From: CCY15215 sp034932145
Lineage (GTDB): Bacteria; Cyanobacteriota; Cyanobacteriia; Cyanobacteriales; Spirulinaceae
Direction: 5' to 3'
Length of the DNA stretch: 14,828 nucleotides
Assembly: GCF_034932145.1 (NCBI RefSeq)
Contig: NZ_JAYGHV010000302.1
Location: 1-14,828, forward strand
Made by a program: the position numbers and the translations under genes. Of the stretch, positions 13,978-14,828 are shown in pieces. Each line of letters starts with the position of its first letter. The stretch's first letter is position 1. The notes under the pieces were generated by a model. It was given only the letters and a program-made list of their open reading frames with translations, was not told where the DNA came from and ran no database searches.

Positions 13978-14828
13978 ATGAAATTGCCAATACTTGCACT
14001 ATTAGCCACGAGTTTATCCGGTTCTCCAACATTTTTGGAAAGTCTACCAACAGCGCAAATTTCTGCACCTAATTTGCCCGTATCTTCTTGGGAAATTGCC
14101 CATTACGATCCCAGTACAATGGAGTCTTTAGATCGTGCTATTCTTGCCGATCCCAATAATGCAGAGGCTTATCATCATCGCGGTTTACTTTGGATTCATG
14201 TAGAAGATTATCCCAAAGCGATTGCCGATTTTAGCGAGGTGATTCGCATTGAACCGAATAATTCTCAAGCCTATAACTATCGAGGGACGGCGTTATTTTG
14301 GAGCCGACAATATGATGAGGCACTCGATGATTATAATCGCGCCATTGAACTCGATGAAAACCTAGCAACTGCCTATTTTAATCGCGGTTATTTGCATCGA
14401 CAATTTGGGCGCATTCAGGAGGCGATCGCCGATTTTAGACGCGGTGCAGAATTATCTCGGCAACAAAAAGATAATGATGCTTATCAACAGGCTTTAGAAA
14501 TTCTTAGCGACCTGGAAAAAACTCCTCAATTAAGTTTATCGGCATTGTTCGATCGCGGCAGGGAAAAACTGCAACGGGGAGATTTTTTAGGCGCAGTTTC
14601 TGACTTTAATCAAATTTTACCCCAGACTAATAGCAAAAGTCAAGTTTATTATTCCCTTGGATTAGCACAAATGGGTTTAGAAGATTATCGCGGTGCGATC
14701 GCTTATTTTGATGCGGCAATTCGGGACAATTCTCGCTTTGTTGAAGCCTATAATCAACGAGGGGAAGCGTTGATAAGGTTGGAAGATTGGCAAACTGCAT
14801 TAATGGATTTTAATCTCGCTTTAGAACT
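13978..14828 (+). CDS. Exported TPR-repeat protein, C-terminus beyond right edge
   Basis: Open frame from the ATG at 13978 to the end of the window (283 codons, no stop). The first ~27 residues (MKLPILALLATSLSGSP...) look like a signal peptide. At least five tetratricopeptide repeats follow, e.g. NAEAYHHRGLLWIHVEDYPK, SQAYNYRGTALFWSRQYDEA, ATAYFNRGYLHRQFGRIQEA, SQVYYSLGLAQMGLEDYRGA and VEAYNQRGEALIRLEDWQTA, each with the AxxxRG and A-D-F/Y pattern. A non-TPR spacer of about 35 residues (SRQQKDNDAYQQALEILSD...) separates the third and fourth repeats. TPRs make protein-binding scaffolds. The export signal and the 6-nt gap behind the serine hydrolase suggest an envelope partner of that enzyme. 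No enzymatic domain is visible in the part present. Confidence 0.85.
   Translation, partial: MKLPILALLATSLSGSPTFLESLPTAQISAPNLPVSSWEIAHYDPSTMESLDRAILADPNNAEAYHHRGLLWIHVEDYPKAIADFSEVIRIEPNNSQAYNYRGTALFWSRQYDEALDDYNRAIELDENLATAYFNRGYLHRQFGRIQEAIADFRRGAELSRQQKDNDAYQQALEILSDLEKTPQLSLSALFDRGREKLQRGDFLGAVSDFNQILPQTNSKSQVYYSLGLAQMGLEDYRGAIAYFDAAIRDNSRFVEAYNQRGEALIRLEDWQTALMDFNLALE

Overview
The window is a piece of a cyanobacterial chromosome. The palindrome GCGATCGC (HIP1) occurs at least 25 times in 14.8 kb, inside genes and between them, which is far above chance and typical of many cyanobacteria. The gene content agrees: both enzymes of cyanobacterial alkane synthesis (ado and aar), a Ycf49-like protein beside a DUF3593 protein, and a GlcD-type glycolate dehydrogenase. 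Composition is moderately AT-rich. I cannot name a genus from the sequence alone.

Layout, left to right. (1) The 5' part of lepA (minus strand, cut by the left edge) diverges from a MscS-family channel gene at 494-1570. (2) glcD (minus, 1579-3060) converges on mscS with 8 nt between them. (3) A 2.4-kb gene (3294-5678) encodes a STAND/NACHT NTPase with an XRE-like N-terminus and a helical C-terminus. It is the most accessory-looking gene of the window and a candidate signalling or defence protein. (4) Three small membrane-protein genes on the minus strand (6728 to 5682) look like one transcription unit: an unrecognised 131-aa protein, a Ycf49/DUF2499 protein and a DUF3593 protein. A good TTGACA-17-TAAAAA promoter lies in front. 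(5) A 501-nt non-coding stretch follows, then the hydrocarbon and lipid block on the plus strand: ado, a strong terminator-like hairpin, aar, accA, a short-chain dehydrogenase (SDR) and folE. (6) trpF (minus) converges on folE across a long hairpin. (7) A heptanucleotide repeat array fills most of the gap before a membrane-anchored class A beta-lactamase-like serine hydrolase. That gene is followed after 6 nt by an exported TPR protein which runs off the right edge.

How the genes fit together. AccA is the carboxyltransferase alpha subunit that commits acetyl-CoA to malonyl-CoA. Fatty acid synthesis then gives acyl-ACP, AAR reduces acyl-ACP to fatty aldehyde, and ADO turns the aldehyde into an alkane. 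aar and accA are 3 nt apart and surely co-transcribed, whereas ado is separated from aar by a terminator, so the two alkane enzymes are probably expressed from separate promoters with limited read-through. The SDR beside them could be an aldehyde or ketoacyl reductase, but its substrate cannot be read from sequence. The serine hydrolase and TPR protein form a second likely operon acting at the cell envelope. lepA, mscS, glcD, folE and trpF are ordinary housekeeping or metabolic genes.

No RNA gene, CRISPR array, insertion sequence, integrase or attachment site was seen.
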